DNA of 42,186 nucleotides. It comes from Acidobacteriota bacterium. GTDB taxonomy: Bacteria; Acidobacteriota; Terriglobia; Bryobacterales; Bryobacteraceae. The number at the start of each line of letters is the position of its first letter. Position 1 is the stretch's first letter. Positions 28,397-36,777 of this stretch are shown in pieces. The translations under genes were made by a program, and so were the position numbers. The notes beneath the pieces are model-generated. The model did not search any database, had not been told where the DNA came from, and was given only the letters and a program-made list of their open reading frames with translations. The DNA lies in assembly GCA_016213725.1 (NCBI GenBank), contig JACQZS010000058.1:1-42186 (forward strand), given 5' to 3'.

Positions 28397-29881
28397 CTAG
28401 CGCTGCGGCCGGTAGGAGGGTATCTGGGATACAGCCGCCAGAAGCACTCCCGCCAGGAGGGCGAGCCACGCGAACCAGTCGCCATAGCGGCTGTAGAAAG
28501 TGGTTTCCGGGATCCAGGCAAACCGCAGGCGGCCGGCAGCGCGCTGGAACTCCGGCAGAGCGTCCCACAGCCGTCCGGTGGGGTCGATCGCGGCAGTCAG
28601 ACCATCGTTGGCCGGGCGCAGCACCCAGCGGCCGTTTTCCACCGCGCGCATGCGGGCCAGCAGCAGGTGCTGGCGGCGGCCGAAGCTGCCGCGGAAGTAG
28701 CCGTCGTTGGTCAGGTTCACCAGCACCTCCGCGCCGTTGCGGGCGAACTGGCGGACGTAGTGCGGAAAGGCGGATTCGTAGCAGATGAAAGCTCCCAGCG
28801 TGTGTCGGCCGGCGGGAAACGTCTTGGCGCCGGGTCCGGGCGCGAAGTTGCCGGCTTCCGAAGAGATCTTCTGGATCCAGCCGAAGCCGGGCGGGATGAA
28901 CTCGCCGAAGGGAACCAGGTTGGCCTTGTCGTAGCGGCCCAGCAGCGCGCCTTCGCCGCTCAACAGTACGGCGGAATTCAGCGGTTCCCGCGTCGGCGAG
29001 TAGGCCACGCCCGAAAAGAGCAGGGGGACGCCCGCCAGGCGTGCGGTCTCGGTGACCTGCATGCGGAAGTTCGCGTCGTCGTAGTAGTAGAAAGGCGCCG
29101 GCGCCTCGGGCCACAGCAGCAGGGCGGGTTTGGGCTTGGCCGGATCCATGGCTTCCTGCAGCGTGCGCAGCGCGATCTGGCGCGTGGCGCGGATGGCCTC
29201 ATCCCGGGTCCACACCGTGTCGGCGCTGGCGTTGATCTGCATCGCGACGGCCTGCTGCTTGGGTGCGCGGTCCAGCGCCACCGGCGGCAGCAGCAGGAGG
29301 AAGGGCAGGTAGAGCAGCCAGGCGAGCTGCTTGCGGTCGCGCCGCAGCGCCACCAGCGTGATGGCGCAGGCCAGCGAAGCGAAGATGAACGAGACGCCAT
29401 AGACACCCAGCACGGGCGCGGCGCGCAGCGGCACGCCCATGGAGATGCCTGCGTTGCCCAGCATCAGCCACGGGAAGCCCAGGGGCGAGTGAGTGCGCTC
29501 GATGCCGGTCCAAAGCAGCGCCACCGCGGGAATCGCCCAGGGGCGTGGAAGGACGAAACCGGCGAGCCACGCGAAGGCGGCCGTGTGCAGGCCTTTCGCG
29601 GCCGCGAACAGAACCAGTGCCAGCCAGCTTAACGGGCCGTTCAGGCCGCCGTAGGAAGCCAGCACGTCTTTGATCCAGAAACAGGCGGAGGCCCAGTACA
29701 GAAATCCGGAGAGCCAGCCCCACAGGAAACGCTGGCCGCCCAGCTTCTGATGCGCCAGCGCGAACAGCAGCGGTGAGAGCGCAATGGGGGCGAGGTACGG
29801 TAGATCGATGGGCGGGAACAACGCGCCCAGCAGCAGCGCGGTGAGCACCGCGCCGGCCAGCGAAAGCGGCCAGGACTTCAT
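28397..29881 (-). CDS. lnt: Apolipoprotein N-acyltransferase
   Basis: Multi-TM N-terminus; nitrilase-like domain 'LLWPEAPAPFYYY', 'RYDKANLVPFGEFIPP', 'GAFICYESAFPHYVRQFARNGAEVLVNLTNDGYFRGSFGRRQHLLLARMRAVENGRWVLRPANDGLTAAIDPTGR'. Confidence 0.95.
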   Translation of the reverse strand: MKSWPLSLAGAVLTALLLGALFPPIDLPYLAPIALSPLLFALAHQKLGGQRFLWGWLSGFLYWASACFWIKDVLASYGGLNGPLSWLALVLFAAAKGLHTAAFAWLAGFVLPRPWAIPAVALLWTGIERTHSPLGFPWLMLGNAGISMGVPLRAAPVLGVYGVSFIFASLACAITLVALRRDRKQLAWLLYLPFLLLLPPVALDRAPKQQAVAMQINASADTVWTRDEAIRATRQIALRTLQEAMDPAKPKPALLLWPEAPAPFYYYDDANFRMQVTETARLAGVPLLFSGVAYSPTREPLNSAVLLSGEGALLGRYDKANLVPFGEFIPPGFGWIQKISSEAGNFAPGPGAKTFPAGRHTLGAFICYESAFPHYVRQFARNGAEVLVNLTNDGYFRGSFGRRQHLLLARMRAVENGRWVLRPANDGLTAAIDPTGRLWDALPEFQRAAGRLRFAWIPETTFYSRYGDWFAWLALLAGVLLAAVSQIPSYRPQR

Positions 29882-30822
29882 GGGGTGGCGCCTTCCGCGG
29901 CGGCGCGGGCGTGCACGAGGTCCGCCATGTAACTGGATCGGACGAATGGGCCGGCGAAGACGTTGGCGAGCCCGGCCTGCTCGCCGAAGGCGCGCCAGCG
30001 CTCGTAGCGGTCCAGCGGGACGTATTCGGCCACCGCCAGATTGCGGCGCGTCGGCTGCAGGTACTGGCCGATGGTGGCGATCTGCGCGCCGGCCGCGTGG
30101 AGATCGGCCAACAGCAGATTGACCTCCTCCTCGGTCTCTCCCAGGCCCACCATTAATCCGCTCTTGACCAGCGACTCCGGGCGGTGGCGCCGCGCGAAGG
30201 AGAGGACATCGAGCGACTGCCGGTAATCGGCCTGCGGCCGCACCTTCCGGTACAGGCGTTCCACCGTCTCCATATTGTGGTTGAAGACGTGCGGACCGGC
30301 CTCCAGAACGCGCGCCACCGCGGCATGGTCTCCGCAGAAATCCGGTGTGAGCACTTCCACCCGGGCCTCGGGCAGGGCGGTGCGCACCTGGCGCACGGTT
30401 TCAGCAAAGTGATGGGAGCCGCCATCGGGCAAGTCGTCGCGATTCACGCTCGTGATGACGACGTAGGAGAGCTTCATCTCGGCGGCCATGCGCGCCACGT
30501 TCTCCGGTTCGGCCGCATCCAGCGGCATCTCCCGCTTTTCGGGCGAGCCCTTCGGCACCGAACAAAACGTGCAGCCCCTGGTGCAGATGTTGCCCAGGAT
30601 CATGAACGTGGCCGCGCCGCGATGGAAGCACTCATGCATGTTCGGGCAGCGCGCCGATTCGCACACAGTGTGCAGATGCCGGGCGCGCATCCCGTTCTTC
30701 AAGGACTGGACCGCCATGTGGCTGGTCTCCGGCTTACGCAGGAACTCAGGCAGGCGCGGCCGTAACTTGGGTGCGCGGGGGTCCGGCGGCTGGTGGAGGT
30801 CCAATTGGACAAGCGAATCCAT
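29878..30822 (-). CDS. lipA: Lipoyl synthase
   Basis: 'LRPRLPEFLRKPETSHMAVQSLKNGMRARHLHTVCESARCPNMHECFHRGAATFMILGNICTRGCTFCSVPKG', 'VVITSVNRDDLPDGGSHHFAETVR', 'GLMVGLGETEEEV'. Confidence 0.97.
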   Translation of the reverse strand: MDSLVQLDLHQPPDPRAPKLRPRLPEFLRKPETSHMAVQSLKNGMRARHLHTVCESARCPNMHECFHRGAATFMILGNICTRGCTFCSVPKGSPEKREMPLDAAEPENVARMAAEMKLSYVVITSVNRDDLPDGGSHHFAETVRQVRTALPEARVEVLTPDFCGDHAAVARVLEAGPHVFNHNMETVERLYRKVRPQADYRQSLDVLSFARRHRPESLVKSGLMVGLGETEEEVNLLLADLHAAGAQIATIGQYLQPTRRNLAVAEYVPLDRYERWRAFGEQAGLANVFAGPFVRSSYMADLVHARAAAEGATP

Positions 30823-30870
30823 GACTGTGAGTGGGCGGCCGGCTCCAGCAGAGCCTGCGTGCAGCCGACT

Positions 30871-31527
30871 TCAGTATTTTACCGGGTATGGGCTCTTAAC
30901 GCCGATCTCGCCCAGCATGCTGCGTGCCGCGGCCATCTCTTCGCTATTGAAAGGGCCCAGGACGACGCGGCATAGCTCGGTCGATTTCGGCACCGGCGTA
31001 ACAAAGCCCTTCAGCTTCGTCTTCTCGGTGATGAAGGCCAGCATGGCGTCGGCCTCGGCGCGTTTGACGGCCGCTACCTGAAGATATGTGCCGGCTGGCG
31101 GCGTTTGAACAAAAGTGCTGGCCGGTGCCGCCGGTTTGGCTGGAGGAGTTGGAGCCGGCTTGGCGGGTGGAGCCTTGGGCTCAGGCGCCGGCGCCTTCTT
31201 CTCGGGTTCGGTTGCCGGCTTCGTCGCGGCTGCCGGCGGGTTTTCGGCTTGCGGTGGGGCGGATTCGGCGGCGCTGCGTTGCGGGGGAGTTGATTCAGCG
31301 ACGGGCGCCGGGCTCTGCGGTTCAGCAGAACGGTTGGTGGCGGCATCCACGGAGATCGGGATCTGTTCCCCATCCTTCTTCGCCACGACGGAACCGCCCG
31401 TGCTGCGTCCTGCCAGGAAACCCATGGCGAAAAAGACGCCCAGAAGGACTATGACAATGAACAAGACGCTGAGTAGCTGCTTGTTGCCCAATATCAGTTC
31501 GAATTCGCCGTCGTCTCTGCCTGCCAT
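30871..31527 (-). CDS. SPOR-domain membrane protein
   Basis: TM 'LLSVLFIVIVLLGVFFAMGFLAG', Ala/Pro/Lys-rich linker, C-terminal 'TYLQVAAVKRAEADAMLAFITEKTKLKGFVTPVPKSTELCRVVLGPFNSEEMAAARSML'. Confidence 0.88.
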   Translation of the reverse strand: MAGRDDGEFELILGNKQLLSVLFIVIVLLGVFFAMGFLAGRSTGGSVVAKKDGEQIPISVDAATNRSAEPQSPAPVAESTPPQRSAAESAPPQAENPPAAATKPATEPEKKAPAPEPKAPPAKPAPTPPAKPAAPASTFVQTPPAGTYLQVAAVKRAEADAMLAFITEKTKLKGFVTPVPKSTELCRVVLGPFNSEEMAAARSMLGEIGVKSPYPVKY

Positions 31528-31683
31528 GCTAGGATTCCCTATCCCCTTTCACACTCCATCGGCTGAAGAGGCCTCCAGGTTGAGACCGCTGCCCCTCACT
31601 GCAGAATAATCCCCGCGGCAGGGCCGGCACAAGGGGGCAAGCTGCCGATTGCGATCCGGAGACTCCTGCTATCCTGTTCAAAC

Positions 31684-32097
31684 ATGGACGGTTTGCGCTT
31701 CCAGTGCCAGCCCGGCTGCATTCGCTGCTGCGATGTTCAAGGCTTCGTCTACCTCTCGGAGAAGGACCTGAAGCAGGCGGCCCGATTTGTCGGAATGAGC
31801 GCCGCGGCCTTTGAACGCAAGTATGTTTACCGGACGCGGCATCTACTGCGCTTCCGTAAGCCGCGCCACCGCCAGTGCCCCTTCCTCACCGCATCCGGCT
31901 GCGACATCCATCCGGCCAAGCCCACGCAGTGCCGGCTCTTTCCCTTCTGGCCGGAGCTGATAGAATCGCGCTCGGAATGGCAGAAAACGGGCCGCATGTG
32001 CCCGGGGATCGGCCAAGGTGAACTGATCCAAATCGGAACAGCTCATGAAACGGCTTCTGAAATGAAACGCGCCTACCCGACGATGTATCCGGAATAG
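31684..32097 (+). CDS. YkgJ-family cysteine-cluster (putative zinc/iron-chelating) protein
   Basis: 'FQCQPGCIRCCDVQGFVYLSEKDL', 'CPFLTASGCDIHPAKPTQCRLFPFWPE', 'CPGIGQG'. Confidence 0.9.
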   Translation: MDGLRFQCQPGCIRCCDVQGFVYLSEKDLKQAARFVGMSAAAFERKYVYRTRHLLRFRKPRHRQCPFLTASGCDIHPAKPTQCRLFPFWPELIESRSEWQKTGRMCPGIGQGELIQIGTAHETASEMKRAYPTMYPE

Positions 32098-32180
32098 GCG
32101 CTTCGTCCTACACCCCACAATCTATTCATCCTGAAGGGGAAATTCCCACTCAAGAAATGCCGGCGGCCATCCGATGAGGT

Positions 32181-32196
32181 TGGCGATTCAGGTGCA
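32181..32196 (+). promoter_or_regulatory. Weak candidate sigma54 (-24/-12) promoter before flgB
   Basis: TGGCGATTCAGGTGCA: GG-N10-GC spacing, partial match to TGGCACG-N4-TTGCW; only about 16 bp before the annotated ATG at 32212. Confidence 0.25.
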
Positions 32197-32211
32197 AGTG
32201 TCATTGCCGGC

Positions 32212-32544
32212 ATGCAAACGGATCTGAGTTCCAAACTCGGCCAGTACATGGACCTGCTGGCCCAGCGGCAAAGGCTGGTGGCGGCGAATATGGCCAATGT
32301 GGACACGCCCGGCTACCGGACGAAGGACCTGGATTTCCAGTTCGAATACATGTCGCTCTCGCCCGGCGCCGCGCCGCAGGTGATTGAGCCGGCCGGACTG
32401 GTGGTGAAGAATGACGGCAACAACGTGAGCCTGGACCGCGAATCGCGGCTGTTGGCGGAAAACGCGTTGCGCTTCAACGTGGCGGCGAATCTGCTGCGCG
32501 GGGAGTTGCGCGACATCCGCAAGGCGATTGATGAGGGCCGCTGA
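32212..32544 (+). CDS. flgB: Flagellar basal-body rod protein FlgB
   Basis: 'LLAQRQRLVAANMANVDTPGYRTKDLDFQ', 'DGNNVSLDRESRLLAENALRFNVAANLL'; operon context. Confidence 0.94.
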   Translation: MQTDLSSKLGQYMDLLAQRQRLVAANMANVDTPGYRTKDLDFQFEYMSLSPGAAPQVIEPAGLVVKNDGNNVSLDRESRLLAENALRFNVAANLLRGELRDIRKAIDEGR

Positions 32545-32559
32545 GGATAGGAGCGCCGG

Positions 32560-32997
32560 ATGAGTTTATTCAATGTGATGTCGGTCAGCGCTTCGGGCAT
32601 GGCGGCGCAGCGGGAACGGGCCCAGGTGGTGGTGGAGAATCTGGCTAACGCCGAGACCACCCGGACTCCGGAAGGAGGGCCTTACCGGCGCCGCGATGTG
32701 GTCTTTGAGAGCGCGGCGCAGGATTCGCCCTTTGCGGCGGTCTTCCAGTCGGAGATGACTGCCGGGAACCTCGGCGTGGAGGTGGGCGAGGTGCGGGCGG
32801 ACTCGCGCGATCCCGACATGCGCTATCAGCCCGGCCATCCGCATGCCGACGCACGGGGCTATGTGGCATATCCGCGCATCAACCCGGCTGAAGAGATGGT
32901 GGACCTGATGGGCGCCACGCGCGGCTACCAGGCCAACGTGGCCGCGTTTTCAGCGGTGAAAGACATGATTTCCAAGTCGATTGAGCTGATGAAATGA
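32560..32997 (+). CDS. flgC: Flagellar basal-body rod protein FlgC
   Basis: 'FNVMSVSASGMAAQRERAQVVVENLANAETTRTPEGGPYRRRDVVFE', 'NPAEEMVDLMGATRGYQANVAAFSAVKDMISKSIELMK'. Confidence 0.96.
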   Translation: MSLFNVMSVSASGMAAQRERAQVVVENLANAETTRTPEGGPYRRRDVVFESAAQDSPFAAVFQSEMTAGNLGVEVGEVRADSRDPDMRYQPGHPHADARGYVAYPRINPAEEMVDLMGATRGYQANVAAFSAVKDMISKSIELMK

Positions 32998-33290
32998 CGC
33001 TCTCCGGCCTCGCTCCCATCCGCCTGCCGGAGCAGGTCGGGCAGCTCCGGTCCGCGGCTGCCGCCGGAACCGGCGGATTCTCCGAGGTGATGGCCTCGGC
33101 TGTGGAGACGGTGAACTCGCTCCAGAACTCGGCCGACGCCACAGTGCGGCGGTTTCTGAGCGGCGAAGGGGGGGAACTGCACCAGGTGGCGCTGGAACAA
33201 CAGCAGGCGCAACTGTCCTTCGACCTCTTCCTGCAAATGCGCAATAAGGCCGTGCAGGCCTACCAGGAAGTGATGCGGATGCAGTTGTAG
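32994..33290 (+). CDS. fliE: Flagellar hook-basal body complex protein FliE
   Basis: 'VETVNSLQNSADATVRRFLSGEGGELHQVALEQQQAQLSFDLFLQMRNKAVQAYQEVMRMQL'; ATGA overlap with flgC. Confidence 0.93.
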   Translation: MTLSGLAPIRLPEQVGQLRSAAAAGTGGFSEVMASAVETVNSLQNSADATVRRFLSGEGGELHQVALEQQQAQLSFDLFLQMRNKAVQAYQEVMRMQL

Positions 33291-33320
33291 GCCGGGACCG
33301 GCGTCTCAGGGAGAACAACC

Positions 33321-35039
33321 ATGGAGCAGATCAAGTCATTGCTGGCCAGCCTGACCACACGTCAGAAAGTGACGCTTGCCCTGGCGGCTGCGCTGGTGGT
33401 GGCTTTGATTGCCGGCGGCGTGCAGTGGAACAAGGAGCGCGACCTCAAGCCGCTGTACACGAACCTCTCGGCCGAGGATGCCGGCGCGGTGGTGGCCAAA
33501 CTGAAGACGTCGAACGTCGAGTACAAAGTGGCCGAAGGGGGCGTCGTGCTAGTGCCGTCGGCGCGCGTTGCCGAGCTGCGGCTGGAGATGGCTTCGGCCG
33601 GCTTGCCGCGCACTGGACGCATCGGCTTCGAACTGTTCGACAAGGCCAACCTGGGCACAACGGACTTCGCCGAGCATGTGAATTTCCGGCGGGCGCTGGA
33701 GGGCGAACTGGAGCGCAGCGTAATGGGCATCGGGGAGGTGGAGCGCGCGCGGGTGCACGTGACTTTTGCCAAAGACTCGCTCTATCTGGAGAGCCGGCAG
33801 CCGGCCAAGGCCAGCGTGATGATCAAGCTGAAGCCGGGCAGCCGGCTGTCGCCGCAGAATGTCCTGGCCGTGCAGCACCTGACGGCGAGCGCCGTGGAAG
33901 GGCTCGCGCCCGAGGCAGTTTCCATCCTGGACATGAACGGCAACCTGCTGAGCCGTCCGCGCCCGCAACAGGACGCCGAGATGGGTGCTTCCAGCGCCAT
34001 GCTGGAGTACCGCCAGGGCATGGAACGCGAGTATCTGGCCAAGATCCGGGCCACGCTGGATCCGCTACTGGGGCCGGAGAAGTACCGAGCCGGCATCAAC
34101 CTGGAGTGCGACTTCACCAGCGGCGAGCAGAGCGAAGAGTCGTTCGACCCGAACAAGAGCGTAATGGTGACCTCGCAGCGAACCGAGGACATTTCGGGCG
34201 CAGCGTCCACGGCGGGGGTGCCTGGGACGGGCTCTAATTTGCCACGGCCCGTGCCGCGGGGTGTCGGCGGCTCCGGCGGGGTTTCCCGGAAGACTGAAAA
34301 CACCACCTATCAGACGAGCCGCGTCGTGAAGCATCTGAAGCTGCCGCAGGGCGGAGTGCGGCGCGTCTCGGTCTCCGTACTGGTGGATCAGAAGCTGCGC
34401 TGGGAGGGAACGGGATCGAAGGCACGGCGGGTGCTGGAGCCGCCGAGCGCGGAGACACTGAAGGTAGTGAAGGACGTGCTGGCCGGAGTGGTGGGATTCT
34501 CGCAGGATCGCGGCGACCAGATCCTGGTGGAGACGCTCCCGTTTGAAGCCACTCTGTAGTCCGAGCCGCCGGAAGGCGCCGCTCCGGCCGGGCCCGCCGC
34601 CCCGGGCGGATGGGTACCCTGGCCCTGGCTGAAGCCCATCCTGAAGATGGCGCCGATGCCTGTGCTGCTGGGCGCTGCGGCTGCGCTGGGCGTGGTTTTG
34701 CTGCTGAGCCTGGGCTTGGTGGCCCGCGTGTTCCTGCGCAAGCGCAAGGCCCCGGCAGGCGCCATGACCGGCGGCACTCAGGCCTTGAGCGCGGGCAAAG
34801 GAGCTGCCGGACAATTACCCATGCCTGAGCAGCGCGGGTTTGAGGACAAGGCCCGCGAGGTGCTGGAGCGGAACAAGGCGGAGCAGGAGCGGCTGGAGAA
34901 TGAGACCTTGCTCTCGCTGCAATTGCCTCCGCAGACCAAGAAGTCCGAGGTGCTGAAGAAAGTGATCTCCGATCAGGCCAAGAAGGACGCCGCAGCCACG
35001 GCGCAGCTCATCCGCACCTGGATCACGGAGGGCCGCTAG
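33321..35039 (+). pseudogene. fliF: Flagellar MS-ring protein FliF interrupted by an in-frame TAG at 34557-34559
   Basis: 33321-34556 encodes TM1 plus the periplasmic part up to 'GDQILVETLPFEATL'; TAG at 34557-34559; the same frame continues 'SEPPEGAAPAGPAAPGGWVPWPWLKPILKMAPMPVLLGAAAALGVVLLLSLGLVARVFLRKRKAP...' (TM2 and C-terminal tail) to TAG 35037-35039. Called pseudogene only for lack of a better type; functionality unknown. Confidence 0.85.
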
Positions 35040-36080
35040 GTGATTACCAACGCAACACCCGACAAAGACCTCGCACCGCGCTATTCGGGCCAGCAGAAGG
35101 CGGCGGTGCTGCTGGTCACGCTGGGCGAGGAGTTGAGCGGCGAAGTCCTGAAGCATCTTGACGAGGATGAGGTGGCGCAACTCGGCAAGGAGGTGGCGCG
35201 AATCCCCTCCATCACCAGCGAGGACGCCGAAGCCATTCTCAACGAGTTCTACCAGATGAGCATGGCGCAGGACTACGTGCTCAAGGGCGGGCTGGAGTAT
35301 GCGCGGCGCATGCTCATCAGCGCCTTCGGACAGGAGCACGGCAAAAAGATCCTCGACAGGCTGGTGAAGCTGCTGGGCCACGAGACGGCGAGTTTTGATG
35401 CTCTGCAGAAAGCGGATCCACAGCAACTGGCCAAGTTCATCCACAGCGAGCATCCGCAGACTATCGCCTTGATCCTGAGCCACCTCGGCAGCAGCCAGGC
35501 GGCGGGACTGCTGTTTTCCCTGCCGGCGGAGATGCGCGCCGACGTGGCGCTCCGGATGGCGAGCCTGGACCAGATTTCGCCCGACATCATCTCGAAAATC
35601 GCCGGCATCATCGGGCAGAAGCTGAAGGCGCTGGGCGAGTTGAGCCGCGAATCCTACGGCGGCGTGCGGGCCGTGGCGGAGATGTTCAACCGCCTGGACT
35701 CCACCACCAGCAAGGAGATCCTGGACAAGATCGAGAACGAGGATCCGAACCTGGTGGAGACCATCCGGCACCTGATGTTCGTCTTCGAAGACCTGTTGCT
35801 CATCGACCAGGGAGGCATCAAAGAGTGCCTGGGGAGGGTGGACCGGAAGATCCTGACGGTGGCGCTGAAGGGCACCAGCGATCAATTGAAGAGCCACTTC
35901 CTGCAGTGCATGTCGCAGCGCGGCGCCGAAATGCTGCGGGAGGACATGGACGCGCTGGGGCCCGTGAAGATCAAGGAAGTGGAGGCGGCGCAGCAGCAGA
36001 TCATCTCCATCGTCCGGCAGCTCGAGGCGGAGGGCGTCTTGAGCCTGAAGGGCACGGTGGGCGAGCAATACGTGGTGTAG
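35040..36080 (+). CDS. fliG: Flagellar motor switch protein FliG
   Basis: GTG start directly after the fliF-tail stop; 'SGQQKAAVLLVTLGEELSGEVLKHLDEDEVAQLGKEVARI', 'EHPQTIALILSHLGSSQAAGLLFSLP', 'RESYGGVRAVAEMFNRLDSTTSKEIL', 'MFVFEDLLLIDQGGIKECL'. Confidence 0.97.
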   Translation: MITNATPDKDLAPRYSGQQKAAVLLVTLGEELSGEVLKHLDEDEVAQLGKEVARIPSITSEDAEAILNEFYQMSMAQDYVLKGGLEYARRMLISAFGQEHGKKILDRLVKLLGHETASFDALQKADPQQLAKFIHSEHPQTIALILSHLGSSQAAGLLFSLPAEMRADVALRMASLDQISPDIISKIAGIIGQKLKALGELSRESYGGVRAVAEMFNRLDSTTSKEILDKIENEDPNLVETIRHLMFVFEDLLLIDQGGIKECLGRVDRKILTVALKGTSDQLKSHFLQCMSQRGAEMLREDMDALGPVKIKEVEAAQQQIISIVRQLEAEGVLSLKGTVGEQYVV

Positions 36081-36084
36081 CCCC

Positions 36085-36777
36085 ATGGCGTCTAAAATCC
36101 ACAGGGCGGGAGAGGATCTCGCCTACGAGCAATTCCAATGGCGCCGGGCGGCCTCGGCGCTACCCGACGACCTGCGCTGCGAGGCTGCTCCAGCCACGCA
36201 GGCGATCCAGCGCGTGCGTTCCACCGATGCGGCAATCGAAGAGGGGCGGGCCCGCTTGGAGGCGCAGTTCCGGGGCGAGGCGGAGCAACTCAGGCGGGCG
36301 GCGTTTGAGGAAGGGAGGGCGGCGGGGCGTCAGGAGGCCCGGGCCGAACTGGAAGGCGTCATGCGGCAACTTTCGCACTCCATCGAAGTGCTGGCGGGCA
36401 TGAAGCCGAGGTTCCGCCAGGAGGTTGAACGAGAGGTGGTCAGCCTTTCGTTGAGCATCGCCCGCCGGATCCTGCGCCGGGAGATGCAGGTGGACCGCGA
36501 TGCCCTGCTCGGGTTGGTGAAAGCGGCGTTTGAGAACGTCTCGATGCGGGAGGTGACGCTGGTGCGGACGCATATCTCTCATGCGGAGCAGATTCGTCGG
36601 TACCTTTCGGGACTGGGCGCGCCGGAGTGCATCGAGGTCCGCGGCGACGCGTCACTGGAGCCGGGCGGAGTGGTCGTGGAGACGGCCCGGGGTTCGCTGG
36701 ACGCTTCGCTGGAGACGCAACTCGAGGAGATCGGCAACGGACTGTCGGATGTTCTCAATGGAGGTGGCGGGCGATGA
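36085..36777 (+). CDS. fliH: Flagellar assembly protein FliH
   Basis: Position between fliG and fliI; 'FEEGRAAGRQEARAELEGVMRQLSHSIEVLAGMKPRFRQEVEREVVSLSLSIARRILRREMQVDRDALLGLVKAA', 'DASLEPGGVVVETARGSLDASLETQLEEI'. Confidence 0.92.
   Translation: MASKIHRAGEDLAYEQFQWRRAASALPDDLRCEAAPATQAIQRVRSTDAAIEEGRARLEAQFRGEAEQLRRAAFEEGRAAGRQEARAELEGVMRQLSHSIEVLAGMKPRFRQEVEREVVSLSLSIARRILRREMQVDRDALLGLVKAAFENVSMREVTLVRTHISHAEQIRRYLSGLGAPECIEVRGDASLEPGGVVVETARGSLDASLETQLEEIGNGLSDVLNGGGGR

Noticed and set aside
28367-29632. 421-aa plus-strand ORF
   Set aside because: Antisense shadow of lnt, which is well supported by sequence motifs.
31086-31375. Repeat-like tract in the SPOR gene
   Set aside because: It is a low-complexity Ala/Pro/Lys linker, common in SPOR proteins, not a separate element.
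34557-34559. Genome-wide amber codon reassignment as the explanation for the fliF stop
   Set aside because: TAG terminates several intact neighbouring genes, including fliE, fliG and fliJ.
34815-36086. 423-aa minus-strand ORF
   Set aside because: Antisense shadow of fliG and the fliF tail; Leu/Gln/His-rich composition typical of reverse frames.
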